A DNA stretch of 64,000 nucleotides. Source: Helicobacter_J cappadocius. GTDB lineage: Bacteria > Campylobacterota > Campylobacteria > Campylobacterales > Helicobacteraceae. Shown piece by piece: positions 43,111-51,106 of the stretch; position 1 is the stretch's first letter, and each line of letters opens with the position of its first letter. The notes beneath the pieces are model-generated. The model was not told the DNA's origin. It saw nothing but the letters and a program-made list of their open reading frames with translations, and ran no database searches. The DNA lies in NCBI RefSeq assembly GCF_030686155.1, contig NZ_JAUPEV010000001.1, positions 186,001 to 250,000 of the forward strand. Direction: 5' to 3'. Made by a program: the position numbers and the translations under genes.

Positions 43111-43652
43111 AATGTGTAATTATTCCTTATAAATTCTTCTATAGTTTCTTTTGCTTTTTGATGATTTTGAACAAAATCCTTATGAGCATTATCATTGCAA
43201 TAGTTTGTAACACAAAATATTCCATAAGATTTGATTCCAAAGTTTTGTGCCACCTTTAGTACAGAAAAAAATTCCATATTCTCAAGCATAATACCAGCAT
43301 AGACCATTTTTTTTGATAGCTCTAGATTTGTATTGATATAGTTACTCGAATTCACAATCATATTTTTTGTTCCACGTGGAACATTTTCAAATTCCATTTC
43401 TATTTGATTGTCGATGGGGGTATATGTATCTGTATTGATATAGCTCATTTCAATCTGAGTTGCTTTTGTGCTAAGACAAATTTCAAATGGTTGGATATCA
43501 TAGCTATATGATCCAGCAGATCCTATAAAGATAATCTCACCCACAATTTCGCGAGAACAAATCCTGGTTAGATTAATAGCACTTTCGATCATGCCAATAC
43601 CAATTGATTTGGCAAAACTAAAACTTTCTACTTTTCCTGCACAAACAAACAT
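43107..43652 (-). CDS. Phosphorylase/nucleosidase superfamily protein (MTAN-like)
   Basis: 181 residues, shorter than typical MTA/SAH nucleosidase or futalosine hydrolase (about 230). FIGSAGSYS is the ribose/phosphate-loop region; KMVYAGIMLENMEFFSVLKVAQNFGIKSYGIFCVTNYCN matches the superfamily block with the substrate-contacting Met-Glu and the late Asn/Asp. Probably cleaves a purine nucleoside, with substrate unknown. A second parS-like palindrome in the gene encodes FENVPRGTKN. The short N-terminus (MFVCAGKVESFSFAKSIGIGMIES) may be a real reduction. Overlaps rlmN by 4 bp and follows hisF by 1 bp. Confidence 0.75.
   Translation of the reverse strand: MFVCAGKVESFSFAKSIGIGMIESAINLTRICSREIVGEIIFIGSAGSYSYDIQPFEICLSTKATQIEMSYINTDTYTPIDNQIEMEFENVPRGTKNMIVNSSNYINTNLELSKKMVYAGIMLENMEFFSVLKVAQNFGIKSYGIFCVTNYCNDNAHKDFVQNHQKAKETIEEFIRNNYTL
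43368..43383. promoter_or_regulatory. parS-like site 2, inside the nucleosidase-like gene
   Basis: Second exact copy of TGTTCCACGTGGAACA, 1358 bp from site 1 and read as NVPRGT in the host frame, as in rlmN. Confidence 0.85.
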
Positions 43653-43653
43653 A

Positions 43654-44424
43654 TTAGAGCCTTATAGGAATATTATGATGATGAAGATAAGATTTTAGAT
43701 CTTTTATAGTGATTTCATCAAGATGGAAAATACTAGCAGCTAGAGCCGCATCTGCAATTCCAAGATTAAAGATTTCTAATATATGTTCTTTTGTTCCTGC
43801 TCCACCACTTGCTATGATTGGAATATTTACGGCTTTATCCAGCATTTTGAGGGCTTTAATGTCATATCCACATTTTGTACCATCAGTATCCATGCTTGTA
43901 AGAAGAATTTCTCCAGCACCTCTTTGGGAAACTTCTTTTGCCCATTCAATCATGTCTTTGCCTGTATTTTCTCTTCCACCTTGTATATAAACTTCCCATT
44001 TTTCTAATTGAGTGGGATGTTTTTTTATATCAATAGCTGCCACGATACACTGAGAACCAAATCTTTTTGCTCCTTCTGTAATAAGATCAGGGTTTTTAAT
44101 CGCAGCACTATTGAGACTGATTTTGTCAGCTCCGACATCAAGAAGGCTATAAATATTATCTAATGTTTTTATTCCTCCTCCAATAGTGAGTGGTATAAAG
44201 GTTACCTTTGCTACTTGGGAAACAATATCAACCATTGTATTGCGTCTTTCATATGAGGCACTGATATCTAAAAATACAAGTTCATCAGCCCCTGCGTCAT
44301 TGTATTTTTTTGCCATTAAAATGGGATCGCCCATATCTTTGAGTCCAACAAAATTAACTCCCTTGACAACTTTACCTTCATTAATATCCAGGCAAGGAAT
44401 GATTCGCTTTGCAAAATGATTCAT
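43654..44424 (-). CDS. hisF: Imidazole glycerol phosphate synthase cyclase subunit
   Basis: 256 residues, TIM barrel. Catalytic Asp11-type residue in RIIPCLDINEGKVVKGVNF and Asp130-type residue in CIVAAIDIKKHP; the phosphate site is GGIKTLDN and ASGGAGTKEHI. Closes the imidazole ring in histidine synthesis with HisH. It stands alone here, first in a unit hisF - nucleosidase-like - rlmN - small peptide - queH. TATAAT at 44448-44453 on the - strand. Confidence 0.96.
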   Translation of the reverse strand: MNHFAKRIIPCLDINEGKVVKGVNFVGLKDMGDPILMAKKYNDAGADELVFLDISASYERRNTMVDIVSQVAKVTFIPLTIGGGIKTLDNIYSLLDVGADKISLNSAAIKNPDLITEGAKRFGSQCIVAAIDIKKHPTQLEKWEVYIQGGRENTGKDMIEWAKEVSQRGAGEILLTSMDTDGTKCGYDIKALKMLDKAVNIPIIASGGAGTKEHILEIFNLGIADAALAASIFHLDEITIKDLKSYLHHHNIPIRL

Positions 44425-44447
44425 TATTTCTCCATGATTTAGAAGAA

Positions 44448-44453
44448 ATTATA
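44448..44453 (-). promoter_or_regulatory. -10 box of hisF
   Basis: TATAAT on the - strand, 24 bp before the hisF ATG. Confidence 0.5.
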
Positions 44454-44501
44454 ATATTTCATACCTTTAATTTTACTATTTACAAATTACGAAAAAATAG
44501 A

Positions 44502-44507
44502 TAAAAT
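44502..44507 (+). promoter_or_regulatory. -10 box of rsmA
   Basis: TAAAAT after AGA, giving a leader of about 18 bases to the AUU start of rsmA; AGGAG at 44521-44525 follows. Confidence 0.45.
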
Positions 44508-44531
44508 GGAGGGAAATTTTAGGAGTTCGTA

Positions 44532-45332
44532 ATTCAGCACAGAGCGAAAAAGAAATTCGGACAGAATTTTTTAAAAGATCTTGGCTATGTTAATAAGATT
44601 GTCCAATCGATTCCCAATATATTTAAAGGCGAAAGAGTCGTAGAAATTGGGGTTGGCTTGGGTGATTTAACAGATAAGTTGCTTGAATTTTATCAACTTA
44701 AAGCGTATGAAGTCGATAGTGATTTATGTTCTTTTCTTCTGCAAAAATATAAAGCTCCTATCGCCTCTGAGGATTTAGTTCTTGTTTGCCAAGATGTTTT
44801 GGAGCTCCCATTAAAAGAAGGTTGGCTTGATGATAAGGAGTATATTCTTGTATCAAATCTTCCATATTATATAGCTTCAACGATTTTGCTACGAGTTCTA
44901 AGAGATCCAAAATGCAGAGGTTTTGTCGTAATGACACAAAAAGAAGTTGCACAGAAGTTTTGTGCCAAGAATGGGGACAGGAATTTTTGTGCTTTGAGCG
45001 TGATAACCCAAACGCTTGGAGAATCTGAAATGCTTTTTGATGTTCCAGGGGAAGCTTTTGAGCCTATACCCAAGGTAACTTCATCGGTTTTCAGGATAAG
45101 AAAGAATAATAATCTGATTCAAAGTGGCTTTGAAGAAATGCTTAGAGTTGCGTTTTGTGCCCCTAGAAAAAAACTATTTAGCAATCTTGCTAATAGATAC
45201 GATAAAAAGATTCTTCAGGATTTGTTTGATGAACTTTCTATTGAGCTAGATATTAGGGCACATCAAATTCCAGCAACAATATATCACCAAATATACAACA
45301 ACCTAAAGGTAGAAAAATATGGAAAACAATAA
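44532..45332 (+). CDS. rsmA: 16S rRNA dimethyladenosine transferase, apparent ATT start
   Basis: 266 residues from the ATT at 44532. It dimethylates two adjacent adenines near the 3' end of 16S rRNA. The family N-terminus AKKKFGQNFLKD is encoded at 44547-44582, but no ATG, GTG or TTG precedes it in frame: a TAG lies at 44518-44520, then GAG TTC GTA ATT. AGGAG sits six bases before the ATT. The first canonical start, ATG 44658, would remove the SAM motif start (VVEIGVGLGDLT). Other motifs: LVSNLPYYIASTILLRVL. Overlaps rnj by 14 bp. Confidence 0.85.
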   Translation: MQHRAKKKFGQNFLKDLGYVNKIVQSIPNIFKGERVVEIGVGLGDLTDKLLEFYQLKAYEVDSDLCSFLLQKYKAPIASEDLVLVCQDVLELPLKEGWLDDKEYILVSNLPYYIASTILLRVLRDPKCRGFVVMTQKEVAQKFCAKNGDRNFCALSVITQTLGESEMLFDVPGEAFEPIPKVTSSVFRIRKNNNLIQSGFEEMLRVAFCAPRKKLFSNLANRYDKKILQDLFDELSIELDIRAHQIPATIYHQIYNNLKVEKYGKQ

Positions 45333-47346
45333 CGACAATATAAATCAAAATCCTCCAGCAGGTGAGGGACAAAAAAAGAGATTTTTTAGGCCTCGTTTCA
45401 AAAGAAATTCAGAAAACGATGATAAAAGCCAAAATTCTAATAGTTCCTCTCATGCAGAAAATTCAGAGAAGCCACGACCTAGAAGATGGGTGGGTAAAAA
45501 TAAAAATACCCATACCAATCCATCTCAGCCACAAGAATTAGAGGCCAAAAATGGAGTGCGCGAAATTCAAAGTATAGATGAACGCGGAAATTTGGGATTT
45601 CATAAAGATCTAAAAAGAGGGGTAGAGGCAAATAATCGTATCCAAAAAAATAGTCTTAATCCTCACTACAAACTTAATCTTAATACAAAAGCCAAGGTGC
45701 GTATCACTCCATTAGGTGGGCTTGGAGAGATAGGTGGGAATATGATGGTGATGGAGACAGAAAACTCTGCGATTATTATTGATGTTGGAATGAGTTTTCC
45801 TGAGGAAAATATGCATGGCGTGGATATTTTGATACCGGATTTCAATTATTTATATGCTATCAAAGATAAAATAGCAGGTGTGATCATCACACACGCACAT
45901 GAGGATCATATTGGAGCTGTGCCTTATCTATATAAACAGATGCAGTTTCCTTTGTATGGAACACCTCTATCCTTAGGGATGATAGGGAATAAATTCGATG
46001 AACACGGTCTCAAAAAATTCCGATCATTTTTCAAGATTGTTGAAAAACGTCATCCCATTGTTGTAGGTGATTTTGAGATAGAATGGATACATATCACGCA
46101 CTCTATTATCGATGCTTCCGCTCTAGCGATTAGAACAGAAGCGGGAATTATTATTCATACAGGAGATTTTAAAATCGATCACACACCTATCGATAATCTA
46201 CCTACAGATTTACATCGATTAGCTCACTATGGAGAAGAGGGAGTAATGTTACTTTTGAGTGATTCTACGAACTCTCACAGAAGCGGTGTTACTGCAAGTG
46301 AGGCAAGTGTTGGCCCCACTTTTGATTCACTTTTTAAGGGTGCCGAGGGACGTGTGATAATGAGTACCTTTTCTTCAAATATACATCGTGTTTATCAGGC
46401 AATTACTTATGGCTTGAAATACAATCGTAAGGTGGCTGTCATTGGACGCTCTATGGAAAAAAATCTTGATATTGCCCGTGAATTAGGTTACATAGACCTT
46501 CCGCATAATATTTTTATTGAGGCTCATGAGGTTGCAAAATATCCTGATGAGGAAGTTTTGATAGTCACGACAGGGAGTCAAGGCGAGACAATGAGTGCTC
46601 TATATCGAATGGCAACAGACGAACACAGACATATTAAGATCAAGCCTACAGATATGGTTATCATTTCTGCAAAAGCAATTCCTGGAAATGAAGGATCGGT
46701 TTCCACAGTTTTGAACTTTTTAATGAAAGCAGGTGCAAGGGTTGCATATCAAGATTTTAGTGAAATTCATGTGAGTGGTCATGCAGCACAAGAAGAACAA
46801 AAATTGATGTTGCGTTTAATAAAGCCAAAATTTTTCCTTCCCATACATGGAGAATATAATCACGTGGCCAAACATAGAGATACCGCTATCAAATGCGGGG
46901 TTTTGGAAAAAAATATCTACCTGATGGAAGATGGAGATCAGGTTGAAGTCAATCCAAGCTATATAAGAAAGGTTCGCACAATAAAAAGTGGTAAAACTTA
47001 TATTGATAATCAAGTGAATAGACAAATTGATAGCAATGTAGTTGCAGAGAGACAAGCTCTTGTTGATTGTGGTGTTGCAATCTTAAATATTTTTATTTCG
47101 CCTAGAGATCAGAAAATACTCAAAGAAACAAATATAATGACTCTTGGAATTGTAAATATTAGAGAAGAGAAAGATCTCTGCAGGGAGATTGAGAATGCAC
47201 TAGAAATGTATATAAAAACTGCTAAAAAAGAAGTTTTAGAGAATAAAAAGACTTTGGAAAACGAGATAAGGAATATAGCACGAAAACTTTTATTCAAAAA
47301 GCTTAAAAAGTATCCAACTATTATTACAAATACTTTTTTGTCTTAA
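45319..47346 (+). CDS. rnj: Ribonuclease J
   Basis: 675 residues, longer than the ~555 of Gram-positive RNase J because of a ~130-residue charged, Asn/Lys/Arg-rich N-terminal extension, as in H. pylori. Metallo-beta-lactamase core: ITPLGGLGEIGGNMM, HAHEDHIGA (His-x-His-x-Asp-His), HTGDFKIDHTP, then beta-CASP with SDSTNSHRSGVTASE and HVSGHAAQEE. Main 5'-3' exo/endoribonuclease for mRNA decay in this group. Coupled to rsmA. Confidence 0.96.
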   Translation: MENNNDNINQNPPAGEGQKKRFFRPRFKRNSENDDKSQNSNSSSHAENSEKPRPRRWVGKNKNTHTNPSQPQELEAKNGVREIQSIDERGNLGFHKDLKRGVEANNRIQKNSLNPHYKLNLNTKAKVRITPLGGLGEIGGNMMVMETENSAIIIDVGMSFPEENMHGVDILIPDFNYLYAIKDKIAGVIITHAHEDHIGAVPYLYKQMQFPLYGTPLSLGMIGNKFDEHGLKKFRSFFKIVEKRHPIVVGDFEIEWIHITHSIIDASALAIRTEAGIIIHTGDFKIDHTPIDNLPTDLHRLAHYGEEGVMLLLSDSTNSHRSGVTASEASVGPTFDSLFKGAEGRVIMSTFSSNIHRVYQAITYGLKYNRKVAVIGRSMEKNLDIARELGYIDLPHNIFIEAHEVAKYPDEEVLIVTTGSQGETMSALYRMATDEHRHIKIKPTDMVIISAKAIPGNEGSVSTVLNFLMKAGARVAYQDFSEIHVSGHAAQEEQKLMLRLIKPKFFLPIHGEYNHVAKHRDTAIKCGVLEKNIYLMEDGDQVEVNPSYIRKVRTIKSGKTYIDNQVNRQIDSNVVAERQALVDCGVAILNIFISPRDQKILKETNIMTLGIVNIREEKDLCREIENALEMYIKTAKKEVLENKKTLENEIRNIARKLLFKKLKKYPTIITNTFLS

Positions 47347-47355
47347 GGAGTGGTT

Positions 47356-48318
47356 GTGGATTTCAGTAATATTGCCAAAAAAGTTCTTGAAGATGAAGCT
47401 AAGGAACTCAATCATTTAGCTTCAAAATGTAAGGATATCCAGTGGGACAAAATTGTTGATATGATTGTTGCCGCAAGGGGAAAGTTGATCGTTTGCGGGG
47501 TTGGAAAGAGTGGTTTGATAGGACAAAAAATATCAGCTACACTTTCAAGCACGGGAACTCCTAGCTTCTTTCTTCATCCTACAGAAGCGATGCATGGAGA
47601 TTTAGGAGCAGTAAGCAAAGAAGACATTGTTTTGGCTATCAGTTATAGTGGCGAAAGCGAAGAGCTTGTTGCGATTATGCCTCATTTAAAGAGGCTTAGT
47701 GGTGGTCTTATCACGATGAGCAAGAGTATAAATAGCTCTATTTCAAGACTTGGAGACTATTTTATTCCTCTTGAAATATCTCAAGAGGCTTGTCCTTTGG
47801 GTATAGCTCCTACAAGTTCGACAACTCTGACATTGGCATTGGGAGATGCCCTTTCTGTTTGTTTGATGGAAAAAAGAGGATTCAAGAAGAGTGATTTTGC
47901 TTCTTATCATCCAGGAGGAAGTCTAGGAAAAAAACTTTTTGTAAAGCTCAACGATTTGATGCAAACACAGAATTTGCCAATTATCAATGCAGAAATCACT
48001 CTTAAAGAAGCTGTTATTAAAATGACTGAATCAAGATTGGGAAATGCAATCATTGCACAAGATGGAAAATTACTCGCAGTGCTTAGCGATGGCGATTTGC
48101 GTCGAGCGATGATGCGAGAAGATTTTAATTTCAATCATCCTGTGATATCTTATGCTTGTAAAAACCCAAAATATTGCGATAACCCAAATTTATTAGCAGT
48201 ACAGGCATTGAAATATATTGAAGATAACAAAATCCAATTTTTGGTCGTCACTGATGAGGATAAAACAATAAGAGGTGCTATTCATCTGCATACTCTTATT
48301 AGTGCAGGGATTGAATAG
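47356..48318 (+). CDS. kdsD: Arabinose-5-phosphate isomerase
   Basis: 320 residues. SIS domain (VCGVGKSGLIGQKISATLSSTGTPSFFLHPTEAMHGDLG, YSGESEELV) followed by two CBS domains (ITLKEAVIKMTESRLGNAIIAQDGKLLAVLSDGDLRRA). Makes arabinose 5-phosphate for Kdo synthesis in LPS. I start at GTG 47356 with AAGGAG five bases upstream; an in-frame GTG at 47350 overlaps that ribosome site. Four bp gap-range from rnj suggests one operon. Confidence 0.93.
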   Translation: MDFSNIAKKVLEDEAKELNHLASKCKDIQWDKIVDMIVAARGKLIVCGVGKSGLIGQKISATLSSTGTPSFFLHPTEAMHGDLGAVSKEDIVLAISYSGESEELVAIMPHLKRLSGGLITMSKSINSSISRLGDYFIPLEISQEACPLGIAPTSSTTLTLALGDALSVCLMEKRGFKKSDFASYHPGGSLGKKLFVKLNDLMQTQNLPIINAEITLKEAVIKMTESRLGNAIIAQDGKLLAVLSDGDLRRAMMREDFNFNHPVISYACKNPKYCDNPNLLAVQALKYIEDNKIQFLVVTDEDKTIRGAIHLHTLISAGIE

Positions 48319-48327
48319 GAATATAAA

Positions 48328-48567
48328 ATGTTTGAAAAAATTGATGAAATTTTTAGAAATGTAGAATCTATTAGAGATGAAATCCAGATACTGTTAAATA
48401 TGGCAAATATTACTCTAGTGGATTATATTATGATAAAAAGGGGATCGCAGGATATGCCAGAGGGCTTAAGTATGTCTTTGTTTTCTCAAATAAATGAACA
48501 AATTGACGATCTCAAAAAACAAATCGATGCACTTAATAAACTCAAAAGACAACTACTAGTTTTTTGA
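48328..48567 (+). CDS. Small helical protein, unknown function
   Basis: 79 residues, almost all helical: MFEKIDEIFRNVESIRDEIQILLNMANITLVDYIMIKRG, then INEQIDDLKKQIDALNKLKRQLLVF, a probable coiled coil. No signal peptide or Cys. It starts 9 bp after kdsD, with AGGA before the ATG, and is likely the last gene of the rsmA-rnj-kdsD unit. I do not recognise the family. Confidence 0.7.
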   Translation: MFEKIDEIFRNVESIRDEIQILLNMANITLVDYIMIKRGSQDMPEGLSMSLFSQINEQIDDLKKQIDALNKLKRQLLVF

Positions 48568-48581
48568 AATTCAAATTTCAA
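48564..48581. terminator. AT-rich inverted repeat between convergent units
   Basis: TTGAAATT and AATTTCAA face each other around CA right after the 79-residue gene stop. A weak hairpin that could help end both the kdsD unit and the efflux operon. Confidence 0.4.
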
Positions 48582-48597
48582 CATCTCTTTTGAGGTA

Positions 48598-50022
48598 TTA
48601 TTTTGCATTTTTCTTCTCTTTTTTGCCCTCTTTTGGTAATTTCACTTCTTCAATATTAAACCCACTTCCAAGCGATTGATATAAATTGATAAGCGATTCG
48701 ATGTAAGCAGTTTTTAAGGTGATAATTTGTCCTTCAAGATCAAGCAAGGAACGTTCTGCATCTACAACTTCCAAATATGAAGAATATCCATCTTTATAGC
48801 GACCTTTTGCGTATTGCAATGTCTTTAGAGCAGCTTTGTGTTCTTCTTGCAGTGAAAGCTGTTGATCTTTGAGCCATTCAATACTAGCTTGAGCATTTTT
48901 TACTTCTTTGTAAGCATTTAGGACAATTTTTTTATAAGTGTATGCAGCTTCATCCCTTTTTGCATTTGCAACCGCAAACTCACCTTTGAGTTTTCCTCCT
49001 TGAAAAAGAGGGGCTAAGATACTTGCTCCAATAGCTCCTGTGAATATATGTCCTGCTGTGTCAAAAAAGTCAGTAAAAGCTGCTACACCTAGATTAGCAA
49101 TTAGATTAAAATCAGGTAAAAAATTTGCTCTAGCTTTTGCCAAAGCCTCACTACTGGCGGCAAGTTCAAATTCAGCATAGGCTATATCAGGTCTATTTCT
49201 CAATATTGAAGAAGGAATCTTTTTTGGCAAAATAGGTTCGTTGATCTGATTGAGGCTTTTGAGTGTTTTGAGCTCTTTTGCATTTATGCCGGTAAGCTCT
49301 TCTAGTGTATTTTGAGTTTTTTCTATGCTTAGTTTTGTTGGGGCAATTTGAGCTTTTGTCGCTTCGTATTGGATTTTTGCTTGTTGTTCATCATATTGGC
49401 TGCTATAGCCTGTTTTTGACTTGCTTTGAGCGATATCTAATTCAATAGCACGGGCTTTTAAAGTATTTTGGAGTATGGAAAGCTTGTCTTTAAGTGCGAT
49501 AAGATTGATATAGGTTTTTGCCACCGAAGCATCAAGAGAGATCTTTGTGGCGATAGATTGAGCTATTATTGCCTGGGCTTGATAAGCTTTATTTTTGCGT
49601 TCTTTTTTGTTTTTTCCAAAGAAATCAAAATCATAAGAGATATTTAGGGTTGGATCTATCATTCCAATAGGTGTGCTAAATCCAAAAACTGGGGTGAGCA
49701 TATTTTGTGTGTATTGCGGACTCATTGTTATATTTACACTTGGATAAAGCGTTGATTTTGCAATTTTTAATATTCCCATTGCCTGTTGTATTCTTGTTTG
49801 TGCTATTTGAAGATCGCTATTATATTCTCTTGCTTTTTGGAGGATAAATATAAGATTAGGATCATTAAAGTTTTTCCACCAGTTTTTTTGCACTTGTTGT
49901 TCTGAAGTTTCTTCTAATGCAAGAGTTATTTTGCTATCTTTTGGCAGTTCTGAAATTTTTGGCACACATCCAATGAATAAAATACCAAAACTAGCTATAT
50001 AAAAAGCATTGCTCCATCGCAT
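48598..50022 (-). CDS. Outer membrane efflux lipoprotein (TolC/NodT family)
   Basis: 474 residues. Lipoprotein signal peptide with lipobox FIGC; the mature protein has two OEP repeats: NWWKNFNDPNLIFILQKAREYNSDLQIAQTRIQQA and RNRPDIAYAEFELAASSEALAKARANFLPDFNL, ending SLYQSLGSGF. Forms the outer membrane channel of a tripartite pump with the two upstream genes. Three bp after the membrane fusion protein gene. C-terminal Lys-rich tail (KLPKEGKKEKKNAK). Confidence 0.93.
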   Translation of the reverse strand: MRWSNAFYIASFGILFIGCVPKISELPKDSKITLALEETSEQQVQKNWWKNFNDPNLIFILQKAREYNSDLQIAQTRIQQAMGILKIAKSTLYPSVNITMSPQYTQNMLTPVFGFSTPIGMIDPTLNISYDFDFFGKNKKERKNKAYQAQAIIAQSIATKISLDASVAKTYINLIALKDKLSILQNTLKARAIELDIAQSKSKTGYSSQYDEQQAKIQYEATKAQIAPTKLSIEKTQNTLEELTGINAKELKTLKSLNQINEPILPKKIPSSILRNRPDIAYAEFELAASSEALAKARANFLPDFNLIANLGVAAFTDFFDTAGHIFTGAIGASILAPLFQGGKLKGEFAVANAKRDEAAYTYKKIVLNAYKEVKNAQASIEWLKDQQLSLQEEHKAALKTLQYAKGRYKDGYSSYLEVVDAERSLLDLEGQIITLKTAYIESLINLYQSLGSGFNIEEVKLPKEGKKEKKNAK

Positions 50023-50025
50023 TTT

Positions 50026-51087
50026 TTAGTCCTTTTGGGTATGGATGGTTGCTATGACGCTCATACCAGCTTTTAGATCCTTAAAATGTGAATCATTGGG
50101 ATCGATTTCTATGCGCACAGGGATGCGTTGAATGATTTTTATAAAATTTCCTGTAGCATTATTCACTCTTATAGAACTAAATTCGCTTCCTGTAGCTGGA
50201 GATATTCTTTCTACCCTACCTTGCAGGACTGCTCCACCCAATGCATCTACGCTGAAGGTTACTTTTTGTCCAATATGTACATCTTGCATTTTGGTTTCTT
50301 TTATGTTAGCTTCTACCCACTTCAGATTAGGTATCAAAAATGTAAGAGGAGTGCCTTGCGTGACAGCTTGACCGATTCTTGCACCAATTTGCCCAAGCGT
50401 ACCATCTACGGGGGCTTTAATTAATGAATATTCAAGATTGATTTGAGCTAGTTCTAAAAGTGCCTCTGCTCTTTTAACATCTGCTTGGAGTGCAGCTTTG
50501 CTAATTTTGTATGCTTGAAGTTCTTCAATGGCTTTTTGATATTGAGCTTCAGATTCAGCAAGCGCGTATTGAGCTTTTTTGAGAGCTGTTTGTGTATCTT
50601 CATACTCTCTAGCACTTAATGATCCTTTTTTGACAAGTTTTGACACACGGTTATTCTGACTTTTTGCATTTTCAAGAGTTGCTTTATCTGCATCGATAAT
50701 TGCTTTTTTTTCATTTACTACAGCTTCTCTTAATCGATAATTTTGATCATAGGTATCAAGAGAAGCTTGCACACTTTGTAAATTTGCTTCGGCTTCATTG
50801 ACTTTTTGGACAAATATTCGTCTATCTATTTGCAAGATAGGTTCCCCTGCTTTTACTGAAGTGAAATCATGCACGTATATGTCTGTAACATATCCACTTA
50901 CTCTTGGAGAAAGAAGCGTTGTTTTTGCTTGTATGTATGCATCATCGGTGCTCACAACTCCTCGAAAAAAAGGTGGTAATTCCCAAGCATACAAGATGGA
51001 TAAAACCCCACATATAACAACGATAATGCTGATAAATGTTGCAATGAGTTGAGGTTTTTTAGGTGTCCAAGATTTCAAATAAGGCAT
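50026..51087 (-). CDS. Membrane fusion protein, HlyD/EmrA type
   Basis: 353 residues. One N-terminal membrane helix (LIATFISIIVVICGVLSILYAW), biotinyl-lipoyl half (RVSGYVTDIYVHDFTSVKAGEPILQID), a long coiled coil and the second half (YSLIKAPVDGTLGQIGARIGQAVTQGTPLTFLIP), then the beta-barrel domain. Links the inner membrane MFS pump to the outer channel. Second gene of the efflux operon. Confidence 0.93.
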   Translation of the reverse strand: MPYLKSWTPKKPQLIATFISIIVVICGVLSILYAWELPPFFRGVVSTDDAYIQAKTTLLSPRVSGYVTDIYVHDFTSVKAGEPILQIDRRIFVQKVNEAEANLQSVQASLDTYDQNYRLREAVVNEKKAIIDADKATLENAKSQNNRVSKLVKKGSLSAREYEDTQTALKKAQYALAESEAQYQKAIEELQAYKISKAALQADVKRAEALLELAQINLEYSLIKAPVDGTLGQIGARIGQAVTQGTPLTFLIPNLKWVEANIKETKMQDVHIGQKVTFSVDALGGAVLQGRVERISPATGSEFSSIRVNNATGNFIKIIQRIPVRIEIDPNDSHFKDLKAGMSVIATIHTQKD

Positions 51088-51106
51088 AGGTATTCCTTTT
51101 TATGGA

